From Streptomyces sp. CB02959 (GTDB lineage Bacteria > Actinomycetota > Actinomycetes > Streptomycetales > Streptomycetaceae): a DNA stretch of 64,000 nucleotides. The stretch is taken from NCBI RefSeq assembly GCF_002803155.1, contig NZ_NNBP01000028.1:62001-126000 (forward strand). Reading direction: 5' to 3'. Both the position numbers and the translations under genes were made by a program. Below, piece after piece: positions 43,126 through 51,095 of this stretch. Position 1 is the stretch's first letter; every line of letters starts with the position of its first letter. The notes below the pieces were generated by a model, which searched no databases, had not been told where the DNA came from, and worked only from the letters and a program-made list of their open reading frames with translations.

Positions 43126-43608
43126 TCAGGACGCGAGGACCTCGTCGAGCAGGGCCTCGGCCTTGTCTTCGTTGGTGTTCTCCGCGAGGGCCAGCTCGCT
43201 CACCAGAATCTGGCGGGCCTTGGCGAGCATCCTCTTCTCACCGGCGGAAAGTCCGCGCTCGCGCTCACGCCGCCACAGGTCACGGACGACCTCGGCGACC
43301 TTGATCACGTCGCCAGAAGCGAGCTTCTCAAGATTTGCCTTGTAGCGACGGGACCAGTTCGTCGGCTCTTCGGCATACGGTGCACGCAGCACCTCGAAGA
43401 CCCGATCCAGTCCGTCCTGACCAACCACATCGCGTACGCCGACGAACTCCGCGTTGTCCGCTGGCACACGAACAGTCAAGTCGCCCTGGGCGACCTTCAG
43501 CACCAAGTAGGTCTTGTCCACGCCTTTGATCTGGCGAGTTTCGATGGCCTCGATCAGCGCGGCCCCGTGATGGGGATAGACCACGGTGTCGCCAACCTTG
43601 AACGTCAT
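43126..43608 (-). CDS. carD: CarD-family RNA polymerase-binding regulator
   Basis: 160-residue essential-type regulator that binds the beta subunit of RNA polymerase and stabilises open complexes, particularly at rRNA promoters. The N-terminal RNA-polymerase interaction domain (MTFKVGDTVVYPHHGAALIEAIETRQIKG...YLVLKVAQGDLTVRVPADN) is followed by the helical DNA-binding part (EEPTNWSRRYKANLEKLASGDVIKVAEVVRDLWRRERERGLSAGEKRML). The start was put at MTFKVGD because the family starts there; ten extra in-frame codons upstream are unlikely. The C-terminal tryptophan that wedges into the bubble appears as DLWRRE. Divergent from the lipoprotein gene across a long gap. Confidence 0.94.
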   Translation of the reverse strand: MTFKVGDTVVYPHHGAALIEAIETRQIKGVDKTYLVLKVAQGDLTVRVPADNAEFVGVRDVVGQDGLDRVFEVLRAPYAEEPTNWSRRYKANLEKLASGDVIKVAEVVRDLWRRERERGLSAGEKRMLAKARQILVSELALAENTNEDKAEALLDEVLAS

Positions 43609-44354
43609 GTGACAGGTACCCCTTCCGTGGCTATCCATGCTAACACGGGAACGGACCGTTCTGAATGGCGTTTTCGCAGGTCAGGGCATATCTCGGGGCT
43701 TGACAACAGCGACCGGAACGTGCTGCGAGGGGGCTCCTGGTGCAGGTATTCGCAGGTCGGAGGGGCTTCCCGGGGGCACGGAATGCCACCCGCGGCACAC
43801 CGGAAACACAATGATCAACGGGGTAAAAGTCACAGTTTGCACCGATCCGCATGAGCGAGTTCCGCTACTCCGTTCGGATGCTTGCCGGTGACCCGGGCGG
43901 GATTCCCTGAATTGATCAACGATCCCGCACGGTGGTGTGTGATCAATTTCGGGCGGCATGTGCATTCCTTGTGAATACCTCTTTTCGCCGAGGGAAACAC
44001 CGCGGCGGCCACTCGAACAGCCGCCTGCTGAATATGCCAGCCAGTTCTGCGGAGATCGCCACCGAGATCGGTCCGAGAACGCGTTCCGGAAATCCCGGCC
44101 CGGGGCCTTCGGACGGTTCGCCCGGCACCGCCGCGGCGGGTGGACCGGACCGGCCGGGAGGCGCGTGATCGCGTAGGAGGCGGGTCGGGTGCGGCGCCGC
44201 GAGAGCGGCTCGGTAACCTAGCGGCGCTGACCCACCCTTAGGGCGGCTTTACGTGCCCGTCGCCATGACGTGTGCGCAAGGTCGTCCCAGCCGTCCATCC
44301 GCGACCGGGCACGAACGTTCGGCCGCCGTAGCTCGTCAAGGAGATGCCGCCGCC
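43609..44354. other. Long intergenic region between carD and a lipoprotein gene
   Basis: 746 bp with no gene I can support. The stretch is less G+C-rich than its neighbours and must hold the divergent promoters. A TTGACA hexamer occurs at 43699-43704 on the plus strand without a clear -10 at the right distance. GATCAA recurs at 43812-43817, 43914-43919 and 43940-43945. No convincing operator, riboswitch or small RNA could be assigned. Confidence 0.5.
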
Positions 44355-44963
44355 GTGAGCCGCAGCCTTCGACGCGGCGTCCTCGCCGCCACCGTCCTCT
44401 CGCTCTCCATCGCCACCCTTTCCGCGTGCGGTGCCGGGAACGACGCCCAGACGCTGGAGGTCAAGCCGGACAACGCCGAGACCAGCGTCGGTGACATCAA
44501 GATCCAGAACGTCAACGTCGTCACCCAGCCCGACGCCAACGCCAAGGGCCCGGCCGCGATCACCGCGACGGTGTTCAACAGCGGCACCAAGGACCAACAG
44601 CTGACCGGGATCACGGTCGACGGCACCGGCCAGTCGGCCAAGCTGTCCTCCGTCAAGATCGACGTGCCGGCCGGCGGCTCCGCCGTGATCGGCGGCAAGG
44701 GCAACCCCAGCGCCCTCCTGGAGAGCGGCCGGGAGGCCGTCCAGGACGGCAACCTCCAGCCGCTGACCTTCAGCTTCAGCGCCGCCGGCCAGGTGAAGAT
44801 CGGCGCCTACGTCGTCCCGGCGAAGAGCATCTTCGAGAACTACGGCCCGTCGGTGTCGCCGCAGCCGTCCACCTCCGCGAGCGGCAAGCCCTCGGAGTCG
44901 GGCGCCCCGACCAGCCCGAGCGGCTCCGGCAAGCCCTCGGAGTCGGCGCACGCCGGCCACTGA
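44355..44963 (+). CDS. Lipoprotein (DUF461-like, copper-chaperone-like fold)
   Basis: 202-residue exported lipoprotein. RSLRRGVLAATVLSLSIATLSACG is a signal peptide with lipobox LSAC; the lipidated cysteine is at about residue 25. The mature domain (about 35-165) is beta-rich (SVGDIKIQNVNVVTQPDANAKGPAAITATVFNSGTKDQQLTGITVDG), resembling the DUF461/PCuAC group of metal chaperones, although the copper-binding His/Met set is not evident. The tail is Ser/Pro/Gly-rich and ends HAGH. GTG 44355 was chosen because AAGGAG lies about 11 bases upstream and it starts the signal peptide; the frame open from 44253 would precede it with polar sequence. Confidence 0.82.
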   Translation: MSRSLRRGVLAATVLSLSIATLSACGAGNDAQTLEVKPDNAETSVGDIKIQNVNVVTQPDANAKGPAAITATVFNSGTKDQQLTGITVDGTGQSAKLSSVKIDVPAGGSAVIGGKGNPSALLESGREAVQDGNLQPLTFSFSAAGQVKIGAYVVPAKSIFENYGPSVSPQPSTSASGKPSESGAPTSPSGSGKPSESAHAGH

Positions 44964-44986
44964 GGCCCGCGGCGCGCAAAGCCATG

Positions 44987-45027
44987 TGAAGGGGCGCCCC
45001 TCCCGTCCGGAGGGGCGCCCCTTCACG
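44987..45027. terminator. Bidirectional terminator between the lipoprotein gene and phoP
   Basis: Perfect 17-bp arms (44987-45003 and 45011-45027) around the 7-nt loop CCGTCCG. It lies between convergent genes, 24 bp past the lipoprotein stop and 22 bp past the phoP stop. Confidence 0.82.
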
Positions 45028-45048
45028 CGCGTCTGCCGCCGGTGCGGC

Positions 45049-45729
45049 CTACGGCTCGAACTTGTAGCCCAGGCCGCGGACCGTCACCAGATAGCGCGGG
45101 GCGCCCGGGTCGGGCTCGATCTTGGCGCGCAGCCGCTTCACGTGGACGTCGAGGGTCTTGGTGTCGCCCACGTAGTCGGCGCCCCAGACGCGGTCGATCA
45201 GCTGCATCCGGGTCAGCACCCGGCCGGCGTTGCGCAGCAGCATCTCCAGCAGGTCGAACTCCTTGAGCGGCAGGTCGACCTTGCCGCCGGAGACCGTGAC
45301 GACGTGCCGGTCCACGTCCATCCGGACCGGGCCGGCCTCCAGCGCCTGCGGGGCGACCTCCTCCGGCTCGCCGCGGCGGCGCAGCACCGCGCGGATCCGG
45401 GCGACCAGTTCACGGGACGAGAAGGGCTTGGTGACGTAGTCGTCGGCCCCTATTTCGAGACCGACGACCTTGTCGATCTCGCTGTCCTTGGCGGTCACCA
45501 TGATGACCGGGACGTTGGAGCGGCCGCGCAGCTGGCGGCACACCTCGGTGCCGGGCAGACCCGGCAGCATCAGATCCAGCAGGACGAGGTCGGCGCCGTT
45601 GCGCTCGAACTCGTCCAGGCCGTCGGGGCCGGTGGCCGCCACGGCGACCTCGAAGCCCTCCTTGCGGAGCATGTACGACAGTGCGTCGCTGAACGATTCC
45701 TCGTCCTCGACGACAAGCACTCGGGTCAC
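45049..45729 (-). CDS. phoP: Phosphate response regulator PhoP
   Basis: 226-residue OmpR/PhoB-type regulator that activates phosphate-starvation genes. The receiver domain (1-120) has the acidic pocket VVEDEES, phosphorylation site Asp52 in LLDLMLPG, and the late Lys in YVTKPFS. The winged-helix domain (about 130-226) has PLKEFDLLEMLLRNAGRVLTRMQLIDRVWG and LDVHVKRLRAKIEPDP...VRGLGYKFEP. The GTG start overlaps the phoR stop by 4 bases (GTGA), giving tight coupling. In Streptomyces it also modulates antibiotic production. Confidence 0.95.
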   Translation of the reverse strand: MTRVLVVEDEESFSDALSYMLRKEGFEVAVAATGPDGLDEFERNGADLVLLDLMLPGLPGTEVCRQLRGRSNVPVIMVTAKDSEIDKVVGLEIGADDYVTKPFSSRELVARIRAVLRRRGEPEEVAPQALEAGPVRMDVDRHVVTVSGGKVDLPLKEFDLLEMLLRNAGRVLTRMQLIDRVWGADYVGDTKTLDVHVKRLRAKIEPDPGAPRYLVTVRGLGYKFEP

Positions 45730-46994
45730 GGAAGGACCTCCGGGGCTGGGTGAGCTGGGAGCGGATCGTTGAAGGTCTCGTACGGGCGGTCCTCGTCGTC
45801 GAGGCCCTCCGCAGTGAGGTCCGAGGGCCGCTCGCGATCGCGGACGGCTCCGGCTTCCGGGAGACGCAGGGTGAAGGTGGAGCCCTGTCCCTCAGCGCTC
45901 CAGACCGTGACCTCCCCGCCGTGCGAGGCGGCCACGTGTTTGACGATGGCGAGGCCGAGGCCGGTCCCGCCGGTGGCGCGCGAGCGCGCCGGGTCCACGC
46001 GGTAGAACCGCTCGAAGATGCGGTCCCGGTCCTTCTCGGATATCCCGATGCCCTGGTCGGTCACCGCGATCTCGATCAGGTCGCCACCGGGTGCGGAGAC
46101 CCGGCGGCCCGCGATCCCGACGCGGGTGCGCGCCGGGGAGTAGTTGACGGCGTTCTCGACGAGGTTGCCCAGGGCGGCGGCGAGCTGGCCGCGGTTGCCC
46201 CAGACCTGCAGGTCGGCGGTGCCGCCGGCGGCGATGGTGATCTGTTTGGTGCCGGCCTGCTGGCGGCAGCGGTCGACCGCCTCGGCGACCAGCTCGTCGA
46301 CCGGAACGGACTCGGAGTCCTCCAGCGGGTCGTCGTTCTGCACCCGGGAGAGGTCGATGAGCTCCTGGACGAGGTTGGTCAGCCGGGTGGCCTCGTTCTG
46401 CATCCGGCCGGCGAAGCGGGTGACCGCTTCCGGGTCGTCGCTGGCGTCCATCACGGCCTCGGAGAGGAGCGAGAGGGCGCCGACGGGCGTCTTGAGCTCA
46501 TGGCTGACGTTGGCCACGAAGTCGCGGCGGACCGCCTCGATGCGGCGGGCCTCCGTGAGGTCCTCGACCAGCAGCAGGACCAGCCGGGAGCCGAGCGGGG
46601 CGACCCGGGCGGAGACCGCGAGGGCGTCCCCGCGGCCGGTGCCGCGGCGCGGCAGGTCCAGCTCCACCTGGCGTATCTCCCCGTCCCGGCGGGTGTCGCG
46701 GGCCATCTGGAGCATCGGCTCGACGGCGAGCCGACCGCCGCGGACCAACCCGAGCGCGTACGCGGCCGAGCTGGCCTTGACCACCGTGTCGGCCTCGTCG
46801 AGGACGACGGCGGAGGAGCGCAGCACCGACAGGACGGTGTCGACGCCGGGTGGCAGGACCGCCTCGGTGTGCAGCGACGTGCGGGTGGGCTTGGCCTGGT
46901 CCCGCTCGCTCCAGCGGAACGCCAGCATGGCGAAGACGCCGGTGCAGAGCCCGGCGATCGCTGCCATCGCGGCGACGGCCGCGTCCACGTTCAT
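45726..46994 (-). CDS. phoR: Phosphate sensor histidine kinase PhoR
   Basis: 422-residue sensor kinase with a single N-terminal membrane segment (VAAMAAIAGLCTGVFAMLAF), short for the family because there is no large extracellular sensor. A PAS-like region spans about 45-150. The HisKA helix carries the phosphoacceptor in FVANVSHELKTPVGALSLLSEAV, and the ATPase domain has N (ENAVNYSPA), G1 (VTDQGIGISE), and G2 (GGTGLGLAIVKHVAASHGG). The short sensor suggests that it reads phosphate through PhoU and the Pst transporter. It is divergent from phoU with PHO boxes between them. Confidence 0.94.
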   Translation of the reverse strand: MNVDAAVAAMAAIAGLCTGVFAMLAFRWSERDQAKPTRTSLHTEAVLPPGVDTVLSVLRSSAVVLDEADTVVKASSAAYALGLVRGGRLAVEPMLQMARDTRRDGEIRQVELDLPRRGTGRGDALAVSARVAPLGSRLVLLLVEDLTEARRIEAVRRDFVANVSHELKTPVGALSLLSEAVMDASDDPEAVTRFAGRMQNEATRLTNLVQELIDLSRVQNDDPLEDSESVPVDELVAEAVDRCRQQAGTKQITIAAGGTADLQVWGNRGQLAAALGNLVENAVNYSPARTRVGIAGRRVSAPGGDLIEIAVTDQGIGISEKDRDRIFERFYRVDPARSRATGGTGLGLAIVKHVAASHGGEVTVWSAEGQGSTFTLRLPEAGAVRDRERPSDLTAEGLDDEDRPYETFNDPLPAHPAPEVLP

Positions 46995-47067
46995 GAATCC
47001 AGAGTATGTGCCGGGTCCGACACTCCCCCAGCGCCCGGAGCTGCTGCTCGGACACCCTTCGCCCAGA

Positions 47068-47096
47068 GTTCACCGAGGCGTCGGGGGTGGTTCACC
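47068..47096. promoter_or_regulatory. PHO box pair 1
   Basis: GTTCACC at 47068-47074 and GTTCACC at 47090-47096, 22 bp apart (two turns of the 11-bp PhoP repeat), on the plus strand in the phoR-phoU gap. This is the known PhoP half-site sequence in Streptomyces. Confidence 0.78.
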
Positions 47097-47152
47097 CACC
47101 GCGACGGCGGGGCCGCCGGGGCGCCCTCGCGGCCGCGGCGGCGTCTCCCAGA

Positions 47153-47181
47153 GTTCACCTTCAGGTCGGTGGTGGTTCACC
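47153..47181. promoter_or_regulatory. PHO box pair 2
   Basis: GTTCACC at 47153-47159 and at 47175-47181, again 22 bp apart. The pair is a second copy of the block at 47068-47096 shifted by exactly 85 bp, including the preceding GAG and the GGTG before the second half-site. Confidence 0.78.
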
Positions 47182-47361
47182 CCCGATGGCCCCGCACGTC
47201 GTGATCCGGCCGCACATTGAAGGTGCGGGGACCCGCCGCTGGCCGGTCCGTGGGAGCGTAGGCGCAACGGCCACCTCCCACTCATCACCACGCACCATCC
47301 CCCACAATCCCCGGAATCCCCCGGAAGCACGCGGAATCCTCGAAGCGAGAGAAGGTCACTG

Positions 47362-48039
47362 ATGCGGGACGCGTACCACGAGGAGCTGGACTCGATCAGC
47401 GAGGGCCTGGTCGAGATGGCCCGGCTCGTCGGCTCCGCGATCGGGCGCGCCACCACGGCGATACTCGATGCGGACCTGAAGCTGGCCGAGAACGTCATCG
47501 CCGCCGACGAGAAGGTCGACGACCTCCAGCGCGACCTGGAGGCGCGGGCCATCGCCCTGCTGGCCCGCCAGCAGCCGGTCGCCACCGACCTGCGGATCGT
47601 CGTCACCTCCCTGCGGATGAGCGCCGACCTGGAGCGCTCCGGCGACCTGGCCCAGCACGTCGCCAAGCTGGCCCGGCTGCGCTTCCCCCAGCGGGCCGTG
47701 CCGCGCGACCTGCACGCCACCATCCTGGAGATGGGGCAGTTGGCGCAGCGCCTGATGGCCAAGGCCGGCGAGGTCATCATCACCAAGGACGTCGACCTCG
47801 CGCTCCAGCTGGAGCAGGACGACGACGCCATGGACCTGCTGCACCGCACCCTGTTCCAGCACCTGATGGACGACCGCTGGAAGCACGGCATCGAGACGGC
47901 CGTGGACGTGACCCTGCTGGGCCGCTACTACGAGCGCTTCGCGGACCACGCGGTCTCCGTGGCCAAGCGCGTCGTCTACCTCGTGACCGGCGAGCACGCC
48001 GACGAGATCGCCTCTCCGACGGCGGTGGAGGGCGCGTAA
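47362..48039 (+). CDS. phoU: Phosphate-signalling regulator PhoU
   Basis: 225-residue all-helical protein with two PhoU repeats (about 1-110 and 115-215), each carrying acidic metal-binding runs (ADEKVDDLQRDLEARAI, EQDDDAMDLLHR). PhoU transmits the Pst transport state to PhoR and keeps the Pho regulon off in high phosphate. GAGAGAAGG lies a few bases before the ATG. It is divergent from phoR-phoP, the usual actinobacterial layout. Confidence 0.94.
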   Translation: MRDAYHEELDSISEGLVEMARLVGSAIGRATTAILDADLKLAENVIAADEKVDDLQRDLEARAIALLARQQPVATDLRIVVTSLRMSADLERSGDLAQHVAKLARLRFPQRAVPRDLHATILEMGQLAQRLMAKAGEVIITKDVDLALQLEQDDDAMDLLHRTLFQHLMDDRWKHGIETAVDVTLLGRYYERFADHAVSVAKRVVYLVTGEHADEIASPTAVEGA

Positions 48040-48117
48040 CGTGCGCCCACGCGCCGTTGACGCGCCTGCGCACTCGGGCTTGCAATAAGCACCAGGTGAC
48101 CCCAAGGAGGCGAATAC

Positions 48118-48276
48118 ATGGCACTCACGGCGGACTCCCCGATCCCCGCGTCCCAGGACGAGCCGACGGCCGTCGACCGGCCGCTGCTGCCGCTGCTCGG
48201 CGCGTGCGGTTGCGGGCCCGGTTGCGGTTGCGGCTGCCAGTCCGGTGGCCCGTGCCAATGCGGCGGCAACTGCTGA
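48118..48276 (+). CDS. 52-residue cysteine-rich metallothionein-like peptide
   Basis: A short gene with AAGGAGG 8-14 bases before the ATG. The first 29 residues are ordinary (MALTADSPIPASQDEPTAVD...), while the last 23 hold eight cysteines in the pattern CGCGPGCGCGCQSGGPCQCG and a final NC. The repeated C-x-C spacing fits a metal-thiolate cluster of the small bacterial metallothionein kind. It lies 78 bp after phoU on the same strand and before a strong terminator, so it may share the phosphate-regulated transcript or have its own promoter. I recall similar peptides in other Streptomyces at this place, unverified. Confidence 0.78.
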   Translation: MALTADSPIPASQDEPTAVDRPLLPLLGACGCGPGCGCGCQSGGPCQCGGNC

Positions 48277-48317
48277 CGAGCGGCTGCCGCCACGGCACGA
48301 CAACGGCACGGTGACAA

Positions 48318-48366
48318 CGCGGCCCCGGTCCGCCCGATCTCCCTGATCGGCCGGACCGGGGCCGCG
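48318..48366. terminator. Terminator between the Cys-rich gene and gpmA
   Basis: Perfect 15-bp arms (48318-48332 and 48352-48366); the loop contains a second small inverted repeat (CCGATC/GATCGG). It lies in a convergent gap, so it probably stops both transcripts. Confidence 0.78.
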
Positions 48367-48485
48367 ACCGTGTTGCGGCGTCGCCGGGCCGGTGTGCCGC
48401 CGGGCCGGGCGCGTATCCGGGCCGCGGTACGCGGAACCCCCGCCGGCGGCCGGGGCCGCGGGCGGGGGTTCGGGCGGGCGAGGGC

Positions 48486-49247
48486 CTACTTCTTCTTGCC
48501 CTGGTTCTTCACGGCCTCGATGGCGGCCTTGGCGGCCTCCGGGTCGAGGTAGGTGCCGCCGGGGGTGAGCGGGCGGAAGTCGGCGTCGAGCTCGTAGGAG
48601 AGCGGGATGCCGGTGGGGATGTTCAGGCCGGCGATGTCCGCGTCGGAGATCTGGTCGAGGTGCTTGACCAGGGCGCGGAGGCTGTTGCCGTGGGCGGCGA
48701 CCAGCACCGTGCGGCCGGCGAGCAGGTCCGGGACGATGCCGTCGTACCAGTACGGCAGCATGCGGGTGACGACGTCCTTGAGGCACTCCGTCTTCGGGCG
48801 CAGCTCCGGCGGGATCGACGCGTAGCGCGGGTCGCCCGACTGGGAGAACTCGGCGCCGTCTTCCAGCGCGGGCGGCGGGGTGTCGTACGAGCGGCGCCAG
48901 AGCATGAACTGCTCCTCGCCGAACTCGGCCAGGGTCTGCGCCTTGTCCTTGCCCTGCAGCGCGCCGTAGTGGCGCTCGTTCAGCCGCCAGCTGCGGTGGA
49001 CCGGGATCCAGTGGCGGTCGGCGGACTCCAGGGCCATCTGCGCGGTGCGGATGGCGCGCTTCTGGAGGGAGGTGTGGACGACGTCGGGGAGCAGGCCGGC
49101 CTCCTTGAGCAGCTCTCCGCCGCGGACCGCCTCCTTCTCGCCCTTCTCGTTGAGGTTGACGTCCACCCAGCCGGTGAACAGGTTCTTCGCGTTCCACTCG
49201 CTCTCGCCGTGGCGGAGCAGGATCAGCTTGTACGGTGCGGTGGCCAT
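48486..49247 (-). CDS. gpmA: 2,3-bisphosphoglycerate-dependent phosphoglycerate mutase
   Basis: 253-residue histidine phosphatase-fold enzyme interconverting 3- and 2-phosphoglycerate. The phosphohistidine motif is LILLRHGESEWNAKNLFTGW at about 8-27, the second catalytic region is HRSWRLNERHYGALQGKDK, and the second His lies in VLVAAHGNSLRAL. Length is standard. The ATG begins MATAPYKLILL; the frame open to 49583 is spurious. Divergent from an MFS transporter. Confidence 0.95.
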   Translation of the reverse strand: MATAPYKLILLRHGESEWNAKNLFTGWVDVNLNEKGEKEAVRGGELLKEAGLLPDVVHTSLQKRAIRTAQMALESADRHWIPVHRSWRLNERHYGALQGKDKAQTLAEFGEEQFMLWRRSYDTPPPALEDGAEFSQSGDPRYASIPPELRPKTECLKDVVTRMLPYWYDGIVPDLLAGRTVLVAAHGNSLRALVKHLDQISDADIAGLNIPTGIPLSYELDADFRPLTPGGTYLDPEAAKAAIEAVKNQGKKK

Positions 49248-49461
49248 GCGGTCGAGCGTAATCGACGCCGGGGAGTGGGCCGGCGCGCGGCTGTCACCTG
49301 CGCGGACCCGGGGCGGGGCGCCCTGTGACGTTTGACGCTTCCGGTCAATTGAGTGGCTGCCCGACCCTCCGGTTTGTAGTTTGCGCATAGCACTTGCGCC
49401 ACTTACCGCATCGCGTCCGACCCGCCGTCCGGCAGCGGGCAGCACACCAGGGGGAACTGTC

Positions 49462-50883
49462 ATGCCCACGCCCATAATCGAGCCCCGACCCAGGGGCCTG
49501 TCCCGGGTCCGGCGGGCCGCCGTGGAGAGCGTCTCCGGTCTGCCCCGGCAGTTCTGGTGGCTCTGGACCAGCACGCTGGTCAACCGGCTCGGTTCGTTCG
49601 TCGCGACGTTCCTGGCGCTCTACCTCACCGTCGAGCGCGGCTACTCGGCCTCGTACGCGGGGCTGGTCGGCGCGGTGTACGGGCTGGGCGGGGTGATCTC
49701 GTCGGTGGGCGCCGGGGTGCTCACCGACCGGCTCGGACGGCGGCCGACGATGCTGGCCGCGCAGCTGGCCACGGCGGCTTCCGTGGCGCTGCTGGGGTTC
49801 ATGACCGATCCGGTGGCGATCGCCGCGGTGGCCGGCCTGGTCGGCATGGCGTCCAACGCCTCCCGGCCCGCGGTCCAGGCGATGATGGCGGACATCGTCG
49901 CCCCGAAGGACCGGGTCCGCGCGTTCTCCCTCAACTACTGGGCGATCAACCTCGGTTTCGCGATCTCCTCCACCGCCGCCGGGCTGATCGCCGAACACGG
50001 CTATCTGGCCCTCTTCCTGGGCGAGGCCACCCTCGTACTGGCCTGCGCGCTGGTGGTCTTCTGCAAGCTCCCGGAGTCCCGCCCGGAGGTGGGCGGGGCC
50101 GCGGACGCACCGGCGGACGCGGCCGGCGCCGAGCGCGTCTCGATGCTGACCGTGCTGCGCGACGGCCGTTTCATGACCGTCGTCGGACTGAACCTCCTCC
50201 TGGCGTCGCTGTTCCAGCAGGCGTACGTCTCGATGCCGGTGTCGATGGGCCGGGCCGGCTTCTCCAGCGCCGACTTCGGGCTGGTCATCGCGGTGAACGG
50301 GGTGCTGATCGTGCTGCTGCAGATCCCGGTCACCCGCTTCATCGAGCACCGCAGCCCGGCGATGCTGCTCATCGGTTCGGCGCTGCTCGCCGGCTACGGC
50401 TTCGGACTGACGGCGCTGGCCGGCTCGGTGGCCATGTACGCGGTCGCGGTCGCCGTCTGGACCCTCGGCGAAATCATCAACTCGCCCACCCAGATGGGCC
50501 TGGTGGTCCGCCTCTCACCGCTCCACGGACGCGGCCGCTACCAGGGGATGTACGCGCTGTCCTGGTCCGTCGCCTCGCTGACCGCGCCACTGCTGGGCGG
50601 CACGGTCATCGACCACTACGGCGCCGACGTGCTCTGGGCCGGCTGCGCGGCGGTCGGCACGGTGGCCGCGCTGGGGTACGGGCTGCTGCTGCGCAATCTG
50701 CCGGAACGGGCGGCCGGTTCGGGTGCCGCGGCGGCGGACACCGGGAAGGCGGACACCACGACGGCCGGTGCCGCGGCGGCCGGTGCCGCGGACGCAGATG
50801 GCGCGGACACAGATGTCGCGGACGCGGGTACGGCGGACGGGTGCGTCGGGACCGGGCGGGGCGAGATGCCGTCGAACCGCTAG
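49462..50883 (+). CDS. MFS transporter (drug/multi-solute efflux type)
   Basis: 473-residue integral membrane protein with about 12 hydrophobic segments. The first cytosolic loop carries the MFS motif A DRLGRRPTM. The sequence resembles the MdtH/EmrD-like efflux group, with FWWLWTSTLVNRLGSFVATFLALYLTVERGYSA at the start and AFSLNYWAINLGFAISSTAAGLIA in helix 5. The C-terminal 55 residues are an Ala/Asp/Thr tail (AAADTGKADTTTAGAAAAG...) that is unlikely to be in the membrane. AGGGGG lies 7-12 bases before the ATG. Substrate unknown. Confidence 0.87.
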   Translation: MPTPIIEPRPRGLSRVRRAAVESVSGLPRQFWWLWTSTLVNRLGSFVATFLALYLTVERGYSASYAGLVGAVYGLGGVISSVGAGVLTDRLGRRPTMLAAQLATAASVALLGFMTDPVAIAAVAGLVGMASNASRPAVQAMMADIVAPKDRVRAFSLNYWAINLGFAISSTAAGLIAEHGYLALFLGEATLVLACALVVFCKLPESRPEVGGAADAPADAAGAERVSMLTVLRDGRFMTVVGLNLLLASLFQQAYVSMPVSMGRAGFSSADFGLVIAVNGVLIVLLQIPVTRFIEHRSPAMLLIGSALLAGYGFGLTALAGSVAMYAVAVAVWTLGEIINSPTQMGLVVRLSPLHGRGRYQGMYALSWSVASLTAPLLGGTVIDHYGADVLWAGCAAVGTVAALGYGLLLRNLPERAAGSGAAAADTGKADTTTAGAAAAGAADADGADTDVADAGTADGCVGTGRGEMPSNR

Positions 50884-51095
50884 GGCGGGCCCGGCCCGCG
50901 GGAAGCGGGGCCGGCGGTGACCGGGGCGACGCCCGCCTTCCAGGACCACGCGGATGTTCGTGGTGGCCACACCCCCAAGACGGGTGGCGGCACGGTCGAT
51001 CAGGGCGGCCGGAGACGGGATTCTGCTGCACACGGGCGGTGAACCGCGCGTCGGGCGCACGCCGCGCCCGGGGACCGAGTGCACGGGGAGAAGCG

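Noticed and set aside
43637..44252. Several short open frames between carD and the lipoprotein gene
   Set aside because: They overlap each other in all frames, lack ribosome sites and domains, and reflect chance openness.
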